Shown here: positions 9,680-18,238 of the stretch, one piece after another
Layout: the number at the start of each line of letters is the position of its first letter
Numbering within the stretch: the first letter of the stretch is position 1
Source: Eggerthellales bacterium
GTDB taxonomy: Bacteria > Actinomycetota > Coriobacteriia > Coriobacteriales > Eggerthellaceae
Assembly: GCA_029006935.1 (NCBI GenBank)
Contig: JAQXGX010000002.1
Coordinates: 1 to 64,000, forward strand
Reading direction: 5' to 3'
DNA: 64,000 bases
Translations under genes and position numbers: made by a program
The notes under the pieces: model-generated
What the model was told of the DNA's origin: nothing
Database searches by the model: none
What the model saw: the letters and a program-made list of their open reading frames with translations, nothing else

Positions 9680-10564
9680 TTATTTGGAAAGAAGGGCGCT
9701 GACCTTGCCCAGGATCAGCTCGAAGCTCACGCCGCGGGCGCGGAAGTCGGGCTGCTGCGAGGAAACGATCATGGCGTCGTGGGTGAAGTCCCCGGCAAAG
9801 CGAGCGGCCTGTTCCAGGGTCTTGCCCGTCATGACCGCAGCCATCAGGCAGCTGGCGTACACGTCACCGGTGCCGTGGAGCATGTAGGGCAGGTACTCGT
9901 TGCTGACCTGGACCAGGTCCATATCCTGGCCTGCCATGAAGTTACGGACCACGTTTTCGCCCTCACGCTTGATGCCCTTCAGGACCACGTTCTGGGCACC
10001 CTTGGCGAGCAGCGCCTCGACCATGTTTCCCGCCTCAACGTCGGAGATGCTAGGCCCTGCCCACTGATCGCCAATAGGCTGGCCCAGGATGATGGCAGCC
10101 TCGGTCAGGTTGGGGGTGAGGATGTGGGCTTCGCAGGCAAGATCGGCCATGGCCTCGCACAGCTCGGGGGTGTAGGTGGGGTAGACCTTTCCGTGGTCTG
10201 CCATGACGGGGTCCACCACCCTGAGGGCCTGGGGATACGTTTTGTAGAGCTGGCGGATGATGCGCACCTGCTCGGCGGAGCCCAGAAAGCCCGAGTACAC
10301 GCCGTCGATCTGGACGTTTATGCCGCTCCAGGCCTTCAGGTAGTCGTCCAGAATGTCCGTGGTGTCGTGCATGTACCAACCTGGGAAGGCGGTGTGGCTG
10401 CTGAACAGGCCCGTGGGTACAGGGCAGACGTCGCAGCCCGCCGCGCTCAGCACGGGAATGGCAACGCCCAGGGAACACTTGCCGTAGCCGCACAGGTCGT
10501 GGACGGCGGCAATACGGGGAATGTAGGATCCTTCGCGCTGGTAGATGGGGGTGCTTTCAGGCAT
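9680..10564 (-). CDS. Pyridoxal/pyridoxamine kinase-like protein (PfkB superfamily)
   Basis: Start at MPESTPIYQREG; 'VHDLCGYGKCSLGVAIPVLSAAGCDVCPVPTGLFSSHTAF', 'VVDPVMADHGKVYPTY', 'HGTGDVYASCLMAAVMTG'. Confidence 0.88.
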   Translation of the reverse strand: MPESTPIYQREGSYIPRIAAVHDLCGYGKCSLGVAIPVLSAAGCDVCPVPTGLFSSHTAFPGWYMHDTTDILDDYLKAWSGINVQIDGVYSGFLGSAEQVRIIRQLYKTYPQALRVVDPVMADHGKVYPTYTPELCEAMADLACEAHILTPNLTEAAIILGQPIGDQWAGPSISDVEAGNMVEALLAKGAQNVVLKGIKREGENVVRNFMAGQDMDLVQVSNEYLPYMLHGTGDVYASCLMAAVMTGKTLEQAARFAGDFTHDAMIVSSQQPDFRARGVSFELILGKVSALLSK

Positions 10565-10656
10565 GGGATGCTCCTTTGCTCGGTGCTCTTCAGTGTGATG
10601 GAGCAAAGGGTACGCCCCTTATGGTATTGACGGAATAGCCAAAAGGAAGGGGTTTT

Positions 10657-10689
10657 GATAAGTCCAGAATAAGGCCAGAATAAGGCCAG
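10657..10689. repeat. Three tandem 11-bp units (GATAAGTCCAG, AATAAGGCCAG, AATAAGGCCAG)
   Basis: Read directly; lies ~93-125 bp upstream of the kinase start codon. Confidence 0.75.
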
Positions 10690-10701
10690 TGTGGGAAGGG
10701 G

Positions 10702-10911
10702 CTAGTCCTTGGAGGCGGATTCGGCCTCTTCTTCGTCCTCGTCGAAGAGCTCCCATTCGTCCTTACGAGGCCCCCGGTCCTTGTAGACCTTGCGGGTGCG
10801 AACCTCCAGGATGGCGGCGATGATACCGGTCAGAACCAGGCAGGCAACCACCAGAACGGCAATGCCTTCCATGCTTTCAAACAGGAAAGAGTAAATCTGA
10901 CCGAAATCCAT
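10702..10911 (-). CDS. Small single-TM membrane protein, acidic C-terminus
   Basis: 69-aa ORF with TM segment; own ATG; not overlapped by another convincing gene. Confidence 0.6.
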   Translation of the reverse strand: MDFGQIYSFLFESMEGIAVLVVACLVLTGIIAAILEVRTRKVYKDRGPRKDEWELFDEDEEEAESASKD

Positions 10912-11067
10912 GGCTTTATGTCCTTCGCTTCTTCGCTGGCTCTTTTCCAGCAGTATACTATACGACTATGAAAAAACGCCTTTGCCTCAGGGTGGCTCCA
11001 AGGTCAAAGGCTGCGGCCCCGCAAGGGGTGTTTGAGTGATTGAACGAAGCGTAGAAGGAGTTTTTCG

Positions 11068-12345
11068 ATGCTCGATATCAAGTATGTACGCGAAAACCTT
11101 GACGCCGTTGCGCAGGCGATGAAGAACCGCAACGCACCTTGGGATTCCGAGCGCTTCACCGCGCTGGACGAAGAGCGTCGTGCGGCTATTGCCGAGGAAG
11201 AGGCGCTGCAGGCCGAGCGCAACGCCGCGTCCAAGGCCATCGGCGCCCTGATGAAGGAAGGCAAGAAGGCCGAGGCCGATGAGGCCAAGGAGCAGGTTCG
11301 CGTCATCAACGAGAAGCTGGAGTCCGCTGGCGCCCGCCGCGACCAGGCAGAGGCTGCCGTGCGCCAGATCCTCATGACCACCCCGAACATTCCCCATCCC
11401 ACCACTCCTATTGGCGCCTCCGAGGACGACAACCCCGAGATTCGCCGTTGGGGCACCCCGCGTCAGTTCGACTTCGAGGCGAAGCCTCACTGGGACCTTG
11501 GCGCTGAGCTGGGCATTATCGATTGCGAGCGCGGCGTGAAACTGGCCCATAGCCGCTTCTATGCCCTGGGTGGCCTGGGTGCTCGTCTGGAGCGCAGCCT
11601 GATCAACTTCATGGCCGACACTCACACCTCCCGCGGCTACAAGGAATGGTGGGTCCCCGCCATCGCCAATGCGGAAACCCTGACCGGCACCGCTCAGCTG
11701 CCGAAGTTCGAAGAGGACCTGTTCAAGACCACCGACGGCATGTACCTGATCCCCACCGCCGAGGTCCAGTTGACCAACCTGCATCGTGACGAGGTCCTGG
11801 ATGCCGCCGATCTGCCGCTGAAGTACTGTGCATTCACCCCGTGCTTCCGTTCCGAGGCCGGAGCTGCCGGTCGCGACACCCGCGGCATCATTCGCGTCCA
11901 CCAGTTCAGCAAGGTGGAGATGGTCAAGTTCGCAAAGGAAGAGGAGTCCCAGGAAGAACTGGAACTCATGGTGAAGGACGCGGAGAACATTCTGCAGCTG
12001 CTGGAGCTTCCGTATAGGGTGATCGCCCTGTGCACCGGCGACATCGGCTTCGGTTCCTGCAAGACCTACGACCTGGAGGTCTGGCTGCCGTCCTACAACG
12101 CCTACAAGGAGATCAGCTCCTGCTCCGACTGCTGGGACTTCCAGGCTCGTCGCGCCAACATCAAGTACCGCGACCCCGAAAACTTCAAGGGCACCCGTTT
12201 TGCCCATACGCTGAACGGCTCCGGCCTGGCAGTGGGCCGTACCATGGCGGCGATCATCGAAAACTACCAGAACGCAGACGGCACCATCACCGTGCCCGAG
12301 GTGCTGCGTCCGTACATGGGCTGCGACGTCATCGGTCCCCAGTAG
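11068..12345 (+). CDS. serS: Seryl-tRNA synthetase
   Basis: '[21 protein letters not shown]', '[15 protein letters not shown]', '[29 protein letters not shown]', '[20 protein letters not shown]'. Confidence 0.97.
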   Translation: MLDIKYVRENLDAVAQAMKNRNAPWDSERFTALDEERRAAIAEEEALQAERNAASKAIGALMKEGKKAEADEAKEQVRVINEKLESAGARRDQAEAAVRQILMTTPNIPHPTTPIGASEDDNPEIRRWGTPRQFDFEAKPHWDLGAELGIIDCERGVKLAHSRFYALGGLGARLERSLINFMADTHTSRGYKEWWVPAIANAETLTGTAQLPKFEEDLFKTTDGMYLIPTAEVQLTNLHRDEVLDAADLPLKYCAFTPCFRSEAGAAGRDTRGIIRVHQFSKVEMVKFAKEEESQEELELMVKDAENILQLLELPYRVIALCTGDIGFGSCKTYDLEVWLPSYNAYKEISSCSDCWDFQARRANIKYRDPENFKGTRFAHTLNGSGLAVGRTMAAIIENYQNADGTITVPEVLRPYMGCDVIGPQ

Positions 12346-12368
12346 GCAGGGAGCTTGCTGTTTAGGCA

Positions 12369-13355
12369 ATGACGGAGAAGAACAACACTTCAGCATCTTC
12401 GGCCGACCAGGTGCACGCCGCGCCTGGTCGGCTTTCATCCTCTGCGGAAAACCCCAAGCGGCGGTCGGTGAAGAACAAGAGGGTGGCGCGCCGCGTGCCG
12501 GAATCGCCGGTCTCCAGGCCTTCCGATCAGGGGGATCGATTCGTCAATGGGGGCGGAGAGCCTGCGTCGGCAGCGCCTGCGCCGGCGTCCGCCGCCCCTG
12601 CTTCGTCCTCATCCGCGTCCGCACCGCCGCCCCTAGCCTCCCCTTCGTCGAAGGACGATGAGCGGCGCAAGGCTGCTTCGGTTGGCAAGGCTGCGAAGCG
12701 CCTGAGGGTCTCTGTTGCTAGGCGTCGCCTTAGTCCAGCGGGGATTGCCCTGCTTTCGATCGTTGCCGTGCTAGCCATAGGATTGGGGGGCTTCGCCCTG
12801 ATCCGCGGTCCTCTTTCCAACGACGCCTCCGCCATTCAGGGGACGTGGGTTGGGGAGGATGCGTCCCGTGTGGTGGTGATCACCCAAACCCAGATCGATC
12901 TGGCGGGACAGGCCATGTATACCTATGAGCTGGACGCTTCGTCCAAGCACCTGACCACGACCTTCAGCAATCTTTCCGGATATGCCCACTATCGCTTTTC
13001 CCGCGATGGAAACAAGCTGGCCGTGATGGATGTGGCGCAGCCCGATGCGGTGGGCTCCTTCTTTGGCGACCTGATGTGGACCATCGAGGACGCGGTGTAC
13101 GCCTTGCAGGGGAAGGAGCACAGCCCTCTGACCGGGGAAGGCGTGGAGCTGACCCGTAGGAGCCAAAGCCAGCAGGGTGGCTCTGACTCTGCCCCGACGA
13201 AGGACTCCTCCAAAGCCCAGGCGGCAGGCGATGGCTCAAGCGGCAACGGAACCGACGCAACCGCTGGCAGCAATGGTGCCGCAACGATTTCATCGGGCGA
13301 AGGGTCGGGCAAGGATCAGTCCGCTGCTCAGCCCGGCACGGGCTCGGCGTCCTGA
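12369..13355 (+). CDS. Hypothetical membrane protein: disordered Ser/Ala/Pro-rich cytoplasmic N-tail, one TM, extracellular domain, low-complexity C-tail
   Basis: ORF directly after serS; TM 'GIALLSIVAVLAIGLGGFALI'. Confidence 0.65.
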   Translation: MTEKNNTSASSADQVHAAPGRLSSSAENPKRRSVKNKRVARRVPESPVSRPSDQGDRFVNGGGEPASAAPAPASAAPASSSSASAPPPLASPSSKDDERRKAASVGKAAKRLRVSVARRRLSPAGIALLSIVAVLAIGLGGFALIRGPLSNDASAIQGTWVGEDASRVVVITQTQIDLAGQAMYTYELDASSKHLTTTFSNLSGYAHYRFSRDGNKLAVMDVAQPDAVGSFFGDLMWTIEDAVYALQGKEHSPLTGEGVELTRRSQSQQGGSDSAPTKDSSKAQAAGDGSSGNGTDATAGSNGAATISSGEGSGKDQSAAQPGTGSAS

Positions 13356-13765
13356 TGCTGAGCATACAGTCCCTTACCGTCAAGGCGGATCGAATCGTGT
13401 GCATCGTGCGCGTTGAGCCGCCCTTTCCTCGGTCAACCGACGAAGCTCTTATGGATCGCGTGCTGGAGCAGTACCCGGACCTTCCCAGGCACGCATGCGT
13501 GAACGATCGAGGCGTCACGTTTTCTGCATGCATGGATTCAACGTCCACGCCCCATCTGCTGGAGCATATGGTCATCGACCGCCAGCTGGAGGAGCTTGCG
13601 CGGGCTTCGGATCACCTTGAGCCGAGTGCGGTGAATGTGACGGGGGCAACCCACTGGGTGAACGGGGAAAAGGGCACCGCCCGCATCGAAGTGGGCTATT
13701 GCGATGATCTGGTGGCACTGCGGTGTTTTTCCGAATGCGTGGACTACCTGAATTCCCTGGTCTAG
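13355..13765 (+). CDS. Hypothetical protein with possible resemblance to the N-terminal domain of cyanophycin synthetase
   Basis: Translation-coupled to upstream ORF (TGATG); 'YPDLPRHACVNDRGVTFSA...TPHLLEHMVIDRQLEEL...VNVTGATHW...ARIEVGYCDD'. Confidence 0.55.
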   Translation: MLSIQSLTVKADRIVCIVRVEPPFPRSTDEALMDRVLEQYPDLPRHACVNDRGVTFSACMDSTSTPHLLEHMVIDRQLEELARASDHLEPSAVNVTGATHWVNGEKGTARIEVGYCDDLVALRCFSECVDYLNSLV

Positions 13766-13850
13766 AGGCCCTGCCTGCGGGGTGCGCCGTTACTGCGGAG
13801 GCCGGCATTATCAGTCCTGCGTGAGCCGAAGGTAACGATTTCGTAAGGCG

Positions 13851-13875
13851 CTGTGAATAAACCGTGCATTCACAG
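13851..13875. promoter_or_regulatory. Perfect dyad CTGTGAAT-N9-ATTCACAG upstream of a TATAAT (-10 like, 13896-13901)
   Basis: Read directly; upstream of the YtxH-like gene. Confidence 0.5.
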
Positions 13876-13972
13876 GGGCGTTAACTTGGCTGCCGTATAA
13901 TGGGCCTATATAGCAGGCGGGGCGTGGCGCAGCGAAAACGAAGCTGATGCCCCGTAAACGAAGGAGGCTGAA

Positions 13973-14620
13973 ATGGGCAGGCTCACTACTCTTATTGTAG
14001 GTGGATTGGTCGGCGCAGGCTTGGCGCTGGCATACGCGCCCCGTTCTGGCGCTGAAACCCGTGAAAAGGTCGCTCAGAAGGTAAATCAGGTTTGGGAGGA
14101 AGCTCAGGGAGTTGCCCCTGTTTCTCCTGAGCAGCCTGAGCGTGAGTATCAGGAGGTGCCGATTGCTCCCGTAGAGCCGACCGACCAGGAACCTGCTGTG
14201 GAAGAGATCGCGGATTCTGCTGAACCTGCCTCTGCGGCAGAAAAGCAGGAGGCCGAGCCCGAAGCAGCTTCCCCCGACTCGGCTCGGAACGCTGCTCCTG
14301 AGGTCGACTTTGCTCAGAGCGCCCAGCAGATCCGGGACTTTGCCCAGGCCGCAGCGGTGAAGGGCCAGGAGTTCGCCCAGGCCGCTGCTGAGCGGGCCCC
14401 TGAGATCGCCGCGAAGGCAACCGAGTACGCTCAGTCCGTGGTGGGCAACGTGGTGAACGGAAGGGCGTCCGACGACGACCTGCGCGATCGCATCGAGGCA
14501 GCTCGGGCTCGCATTGCCGCACAGGTCATGAAGAACGCCCAAGAATCTTCGGCTGCCGTGGCGGAAAGCGCCCCCGAGCCGGTCGTGGACGTGGAACCGG
14601 TTTCCGAGCCTGCTGAATAG
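13973..14620 (+). CDS. YtxH-like protein (membrane anchor plus Ala/Glu-rich region)
   Basis: 'LTTLIVGGLVGAGLALAYAPRSGAETREKV'. Confidence 0.65.
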   Translation: MGRLTTLIVGGLVGAGLALAYAPRSGAETREKVAQKVNQVWEEAQGVAPVSPEQPEREYQEVPIAPVEPTDQEPAVEEIADSAEPASAAEKQEAEPEAASPDSARNAAPEVDFAQSAQQIRDFAQAAAVKGQEFAQAAAERAPEIAAKATEYAQSVVGNVVNGRASDDDLRDRIEAARARIAAQVMKNAQESSAAVAESAPEPVVDVEPVSEPAE

Positions 14621-14630
14621 AGGGGCAGGA

Positions 14631-15545
14631 ATGGAGGAGTCCGAGGCTCTTCAAGCTTCGCTGAGCACCCAGGACCTTATGGGTAAGAAGGTGTTCAGCG
14701 AAGGTGAAGGCAAGCGCCGCCGCAAAATCGGCAAGATTCACAACTTTGTATTCCATCCTACGGAAAAACGCCTGGTGGGGGTGCTGGTAAAGCGCCCTGA
14801 TGCCGCCATGATGTTTCACCGAAAGGACGCTTTCGTGCGCCTGGGCGCCTTGCTGGAGGCAGAAGACGGCCTGACGGTCGCAAACGTTCCGGATGCCATG
14901 GATTCCGCCGCATGCAAGTCCCTGGCCGTTGACTGGGAGCGTTGCGTGCTGTGGTGGGGCCTGCCGGTGATGTGCGAAGACGGCCAGATGCTGGGCACGG
15001 TGGGGGCGATTTCCTTCGATTCCGCTTCGGGCGCGGTTTGTTCCTTCGAACTGGAGGCGGGCACGTCCGAAAGCGTGCTTCTGGGCACGGTCCAGGTGCC
15101 CGCGTCCCTGATCAAGGGATTCAAGCTGGGAGTTGGCTCCCCGCTGGTCCAGCAGAAGGGCCGCTCGGAGGTGGAAGACGCTTCCGAGCTGGGCGCCGTG
15201 CTTGTTTCGTCCCAGGTCAAAGAGCTTTCCGCAACAGGAGGCCTTGCGGAAAAGGCGGGCACGATCACGGGCGAAACCGTGCAGAAGGTCCGCACCACCG
15301 CAGCCCGGGTGAAGCCGAAGGTCCAGGGCGCTGCGGGGCGGGCCAAGGACAAGGCCGAAGACGCCATGGGGGTTTCCTTCGAGGAGGCTAAGGAAGCAGC
15401 CACGCCGAAGATTCAGGAGGCCAAGGAAAGCGCGGGAGCTGCCGTGGAAAAGGGTCTGTTCGCGGCCGGCAAGCAGCTGGGTCGCGCATCAACCATGTTT
15501 TCATCGTTCAAGGAAGAGTACGAAAGGGCACGCAATGGCGAATAA
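14631..15545 (+). CDS. PRC-barrel-like domain protein
   Basis: 'LSTQDLMGKKVFSEGEGKRRRKIGKIHNFVFHPTEKRLVGVLVKRPD'. Confidence 0.6.
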   Translation: MEESEALQASLSTQDLMGKKVFSEGEGKRRRKIGKIHNFVFHPTEKRLVGVLVKRPDAAMMFHRKDAFVRLGALLEAEDGLTVANVPDAMDSAACKSLAVDWERCVLWWGLPVMCEDGQMLGTVGAISFDSASGAVCSFELEAGTSESVLLGTVQVPASLIKGFKLGVGSPLVQQKGRSEVEDASELGAVLVSSQVKELSATGGLAEKAGTITGETVQKVRTTAARVKPKVQGAAGRAKDKAEDAMGVSFEEAKEAATPKIQEAKESAGAAVEKGLFAAGKQLGRASTMFSSFKEEYERARNGE

Positions 15546-16233
15546 GGCAAGCAGAGAAAACGTTCTGCGCCTTGCTGTGCTCATCGCCATCTTTGCGACC
15601 TTGACTTTGGTGGTCTTCCTCCTTTGGCCCACGATTCAGCAGGTGTTCCAGCAAAACGGCATCGGCGGCGTGGTTGATCTGGTCCAAAGTCAAGGTTCGC
15701 TGGGAATGCTCGCCATGATCGGCGTGCAGGTAGGGCAGATCATCGTGGCTCCCATCCCCGGCGAAGTGGTGGAGGTTGCCGCGGGCATGATCTACGGCTG
15801 CTTCCTGGGCACGCTGCTCCTGACGGTGGGCAACATTGTTGCCAGCACCATCATCTTTCTTGTGGTGCACAAGCTGGGCGCTCCTTTCGTCCAGGAAATA
15901 GTGTCCACCAAGCAGCTGAACCGTTTCTACGAGTTCGAGCATTCGGGCAAGCTCAGCGTGCTCACGTTCATCCTGTTTCTGCTGCCGGGCATGCCCAAGG
16001 ACACCTTCACCTACCTGCTTGCCCTGACTTCCATGGAAATGAAGCAGTTCCTGATCCTGACCACCACGGCTCGTCTTCCGGTGCTGTTCGCCACGCTTCT
16101 GGTGGCCGATGGCTATGCTGACGGGAACCTTATCTTCCCCACGGTGGTCTTGGTTCTGCTGGTGGTTGCGTCGGTGGTGGGAATTGCAAAGCGCGAGCCC
16201 CTGATGCGCATGCTCAGTCGTAAGGACGCTTAG
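15535..16233 (+). CDS. TVP38/TMEM64 (VTT domain)-family membrane protein
   Basis: Multi-TM; 'IVAPIPGEVVEVAAGMIYGCFLGTLLLTVGNIVAS', 'LFLLPGMPKDTFTYLLALT'. Confidence 0.82.
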   Translation: MANKASRENVLRLAVLIAIFATLTLVVFLLWPTIQQVFQQNGIGGVVDLVQSQGSLGMLAMIGVQVGQIIVAPIPGEVVEVAAGMIYGCFLGTLLLTVGNIVASTIIFLVVHKLGAPFVQEIVSTKQLNRFYEFEHSGKLSVLTFILFLLPGMPKDTFTYLLALTSMEMKQFLILTTTARLPVLFATLLVADGYADGNLIFPTVVLVLLVVASVVGIAKREPLMRMLSRKDA

Positions 16234-16403
16234 CCAATCTTGCCGTTGACGTGGGAATACCTGCGTTTGCGTCACTTGGGCGCGCCTGCCCAAAACCACC
16301 GCTTCCCTGATTGAGGTCCTCTCTATGCGGTGCTGCGTTTACAATAGGGGAGTATGTTCGCGTTCTGCGCGCGAAATCGGATCGCATTCCCAAAGGAGGA
16401 AAC

Positions 16404-17342
16404 ATGCCCAAGATCACCCGTGATCAGGTGCGCGTCCCGGTGGACGTATTGCCGGAGTCTCGCGAAATCTACATCGACAACTACATGAAGGCCACCCGCG
16501 GCACGGGTCGCCTGATGCTCTTTGCCTGCGACCAGAAGATCGAGCATCTGAACAAGGACTTCTACGGTGAGGGCATTCATCCCGAAGACGCCGACCCCGA
16601 GCACCTGTTCCAGATCGGTGACCAGGGCGTTATCGGCGTTCTGGCTGGCCAGCGCGGTCTGATCGCTCAGTACGCTGCCGACTATCCGCAGATCAACTAC
16701 CTGGTCAAGATGAACTCCAAGACCAACCTGGTTAAGACTGCTCAGGAAGATCCCTATTCCCCGCAGCTCACCTCCCTGGACGCCGTGCTGGCCATGCGCG
16801 ATGCCGGCGTGAACATCGTGGGCCTTGGCTACACCATCTACCTGGGCAGCGAATACGAGTCCACCATGCTTGCCGAGGCAGGCGAGCTGATCGCCCAGGC
16901 CCACGCAGCTGGTCTGCTGGTGGTCCTGTGGATCTACCCCCGCGGCAAGGCCGTCACGGCGGAAAAGGATCCCGACCTGATCGCCGGTGCTGCTGGCGTT
17001 GCCCTGTGCCTGGGTGCTGACTTTGTGAAGGTCAACCCGCCTACGGATGGAAATGGCAAGACCTCTGCCGAAAACCTCGCCGTGGCTTCCACCGCTGCCG
17101 GCCGTTGCGGCCTGGTGTGCGCTGGCGGCTCCAAGGCCGATGCCCAGGTGTTCCTGCAGCAGCTACATGACCAGATCGTAATCGGCGGTGCTTGCGGCAA
17201 TGCAACCGGTCGCAACATCCATATGCGCTCCACGGAAGAGGCGGTCCGTCTGACCAAGGCCATCAGTGCCATTACCCTGGCCGACTACTCCGTTGAGGAC
17301 GCACTGGCTGTGTTCAACGGCGAAAAGGAGTTCGCTCTGTAA
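16404..17342 (+). CDS. Class I aldolase (DeoC/FbaB-type TIM barrel)
   Basis: RBS AAGGAGGAA before ATG 16404; 'GRLMLFACDQKIEHLN', 'LVVLWIYPRG', 'AGVALCLGADFVKVNPP'. Confidence 0.8.
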   Translation: MPKITRDQVRVPVDVLPESREIYIDNYMKATRGTGRLMLFACDQKIEHLNKDFYGEGIHPEDADPEHLFQIGDQGVIGVLAGQRGLIAQYAADYPQINYLVKMNSKTNLVKTAQEDPYSPQLTSLDAVLAMRDAGVNIVGLGYTIYLGSEYESTMLAEAGELIAQAHAAGLLVVLWIYPRGKAVTAEKDPDLIAGAAGVALCLGADFVKVNPPTDGNGKTSAENLAVASTAAGRCGLVCAGGSKADAQVFLQQLHDQIVIGGACGNATGRNIHMRSTEEAVRLTKAISAITLADYSVEDALAVFNGEKEFAL

Positions 17343-17371
17343 ACGCAAGCAGCAGCTTTGCTCGTTTTCGG

Positions 17372-17397
17372 AAAGCCCCGCTTCGGCGGGGCTTTTT
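17372..17397 (+). terminator. Rho-independent terminator after the aldolase gene
   Basis: AAAGCCCCGC-TTCG-GCGGGGCTTTTT. Confidence 0.92.
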
Positions 17398-17645
17398 GCT
17401 ACTTCCGGCGGGCTTGAACAGCAAAATCCGATCCTGTTGAGTCATGCGTAAAGTAGGGAGCTGAAAGCTGCTTTCCTCCACGAAACCATCACAAGTTTAC
17501 ATAATCTGGCGTTGTTTGATTGGCATGTTACCGCCAGCCGTCGAATACAACCGAATATGAAGTTTAACAATCTAGCATCATGGGAATCGACTAATAGGCG
17601 TAAAATTCCCTGGCTACGTCGTCAGGACGAGGGGAGGTGTACCAG

Positions 17646-18230
17646 ATGACCGAAGCAGTGCCTCATGTTCAGGCAGAAGCACAGGACTCTTTGCAAAACG
17701 ATCGCCATACAGTGCTCAAGCGGCTGCTTTCCGCTCACCAGGAATGGTTCAACGTGTACCAGGACTACGAATATGCCGGGGAGCTATTCCCCGGGTATGC
17801 CGAGTTTCACTCGCATGGTGAAAAATACGTTTTAGTCAAGCGAGCGAAACTCTGGGAGGTCGATGCCCACGAGTACCTGTTCTTCCGCGATGTGGCTTGC
17901 CTTGACGTGGACGAAGTCCAGCGCATGGTTGGGTTCATGACTCAGAAGGCACTTCAGAAGGTTCATCCGGAGCCGAATCACATGCAGAGCTTCCTTTCGC
18001 TGGTATTCGTGGCCGACCAGGTCACGGAAGAAGCGGCAAAGAAGATCCGCACCACGTCTTTCCGCAAGAACTTCAAGCTCGGTTTTCAGGGATGGGCCGA
18101 TTTGAGGCTTGCTGCGGTGGATCTTTCGGCGCAAACCGTTCTGACGAACAGCATGGGCAAGGAAATGAAGGCGGCACTGGAGGCCAATTCAGGCTTTGCC
18201 CAGAAAAAGAAGTCATTCTTTAGGAGGTAA
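17646..18230 (+). CDS. Conserved hypothetical protein upstream of cstA
   Basis: ATG 17646 (ORF opens at 17637); RBS-like GGGGAGGTG; immediately followed by cstA. Confidence 0.65.
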   Translation: MTEAVPHVQAEAQDSLQNDRHTVLKRLLSAHQEWFNVYQDYEYAGELFPGYAEFHSHGEKYVLVKRAKLWEVDAHEYLFFRDVACLDVDEVQRMVGFMTQKALQKVHPEPNHMQSFLSLVFVADQVTEEAAKKIRTTSFRKNFKLGFQGWADLRLAAVDLSAQTVLTNSMGKEMKAALEANSGFAQKKKSFFRR

Positions 18231-18238
18231 GTACACAA

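Noticed and set aside
10985-11067. T-box leader upstream of serS (AGGGTGGCTCC resembles AGGGTGGNACC)
   Set aside because: Leader is too short for the specifier stem and lacks the full T-box and terminator/antiterminator structure.
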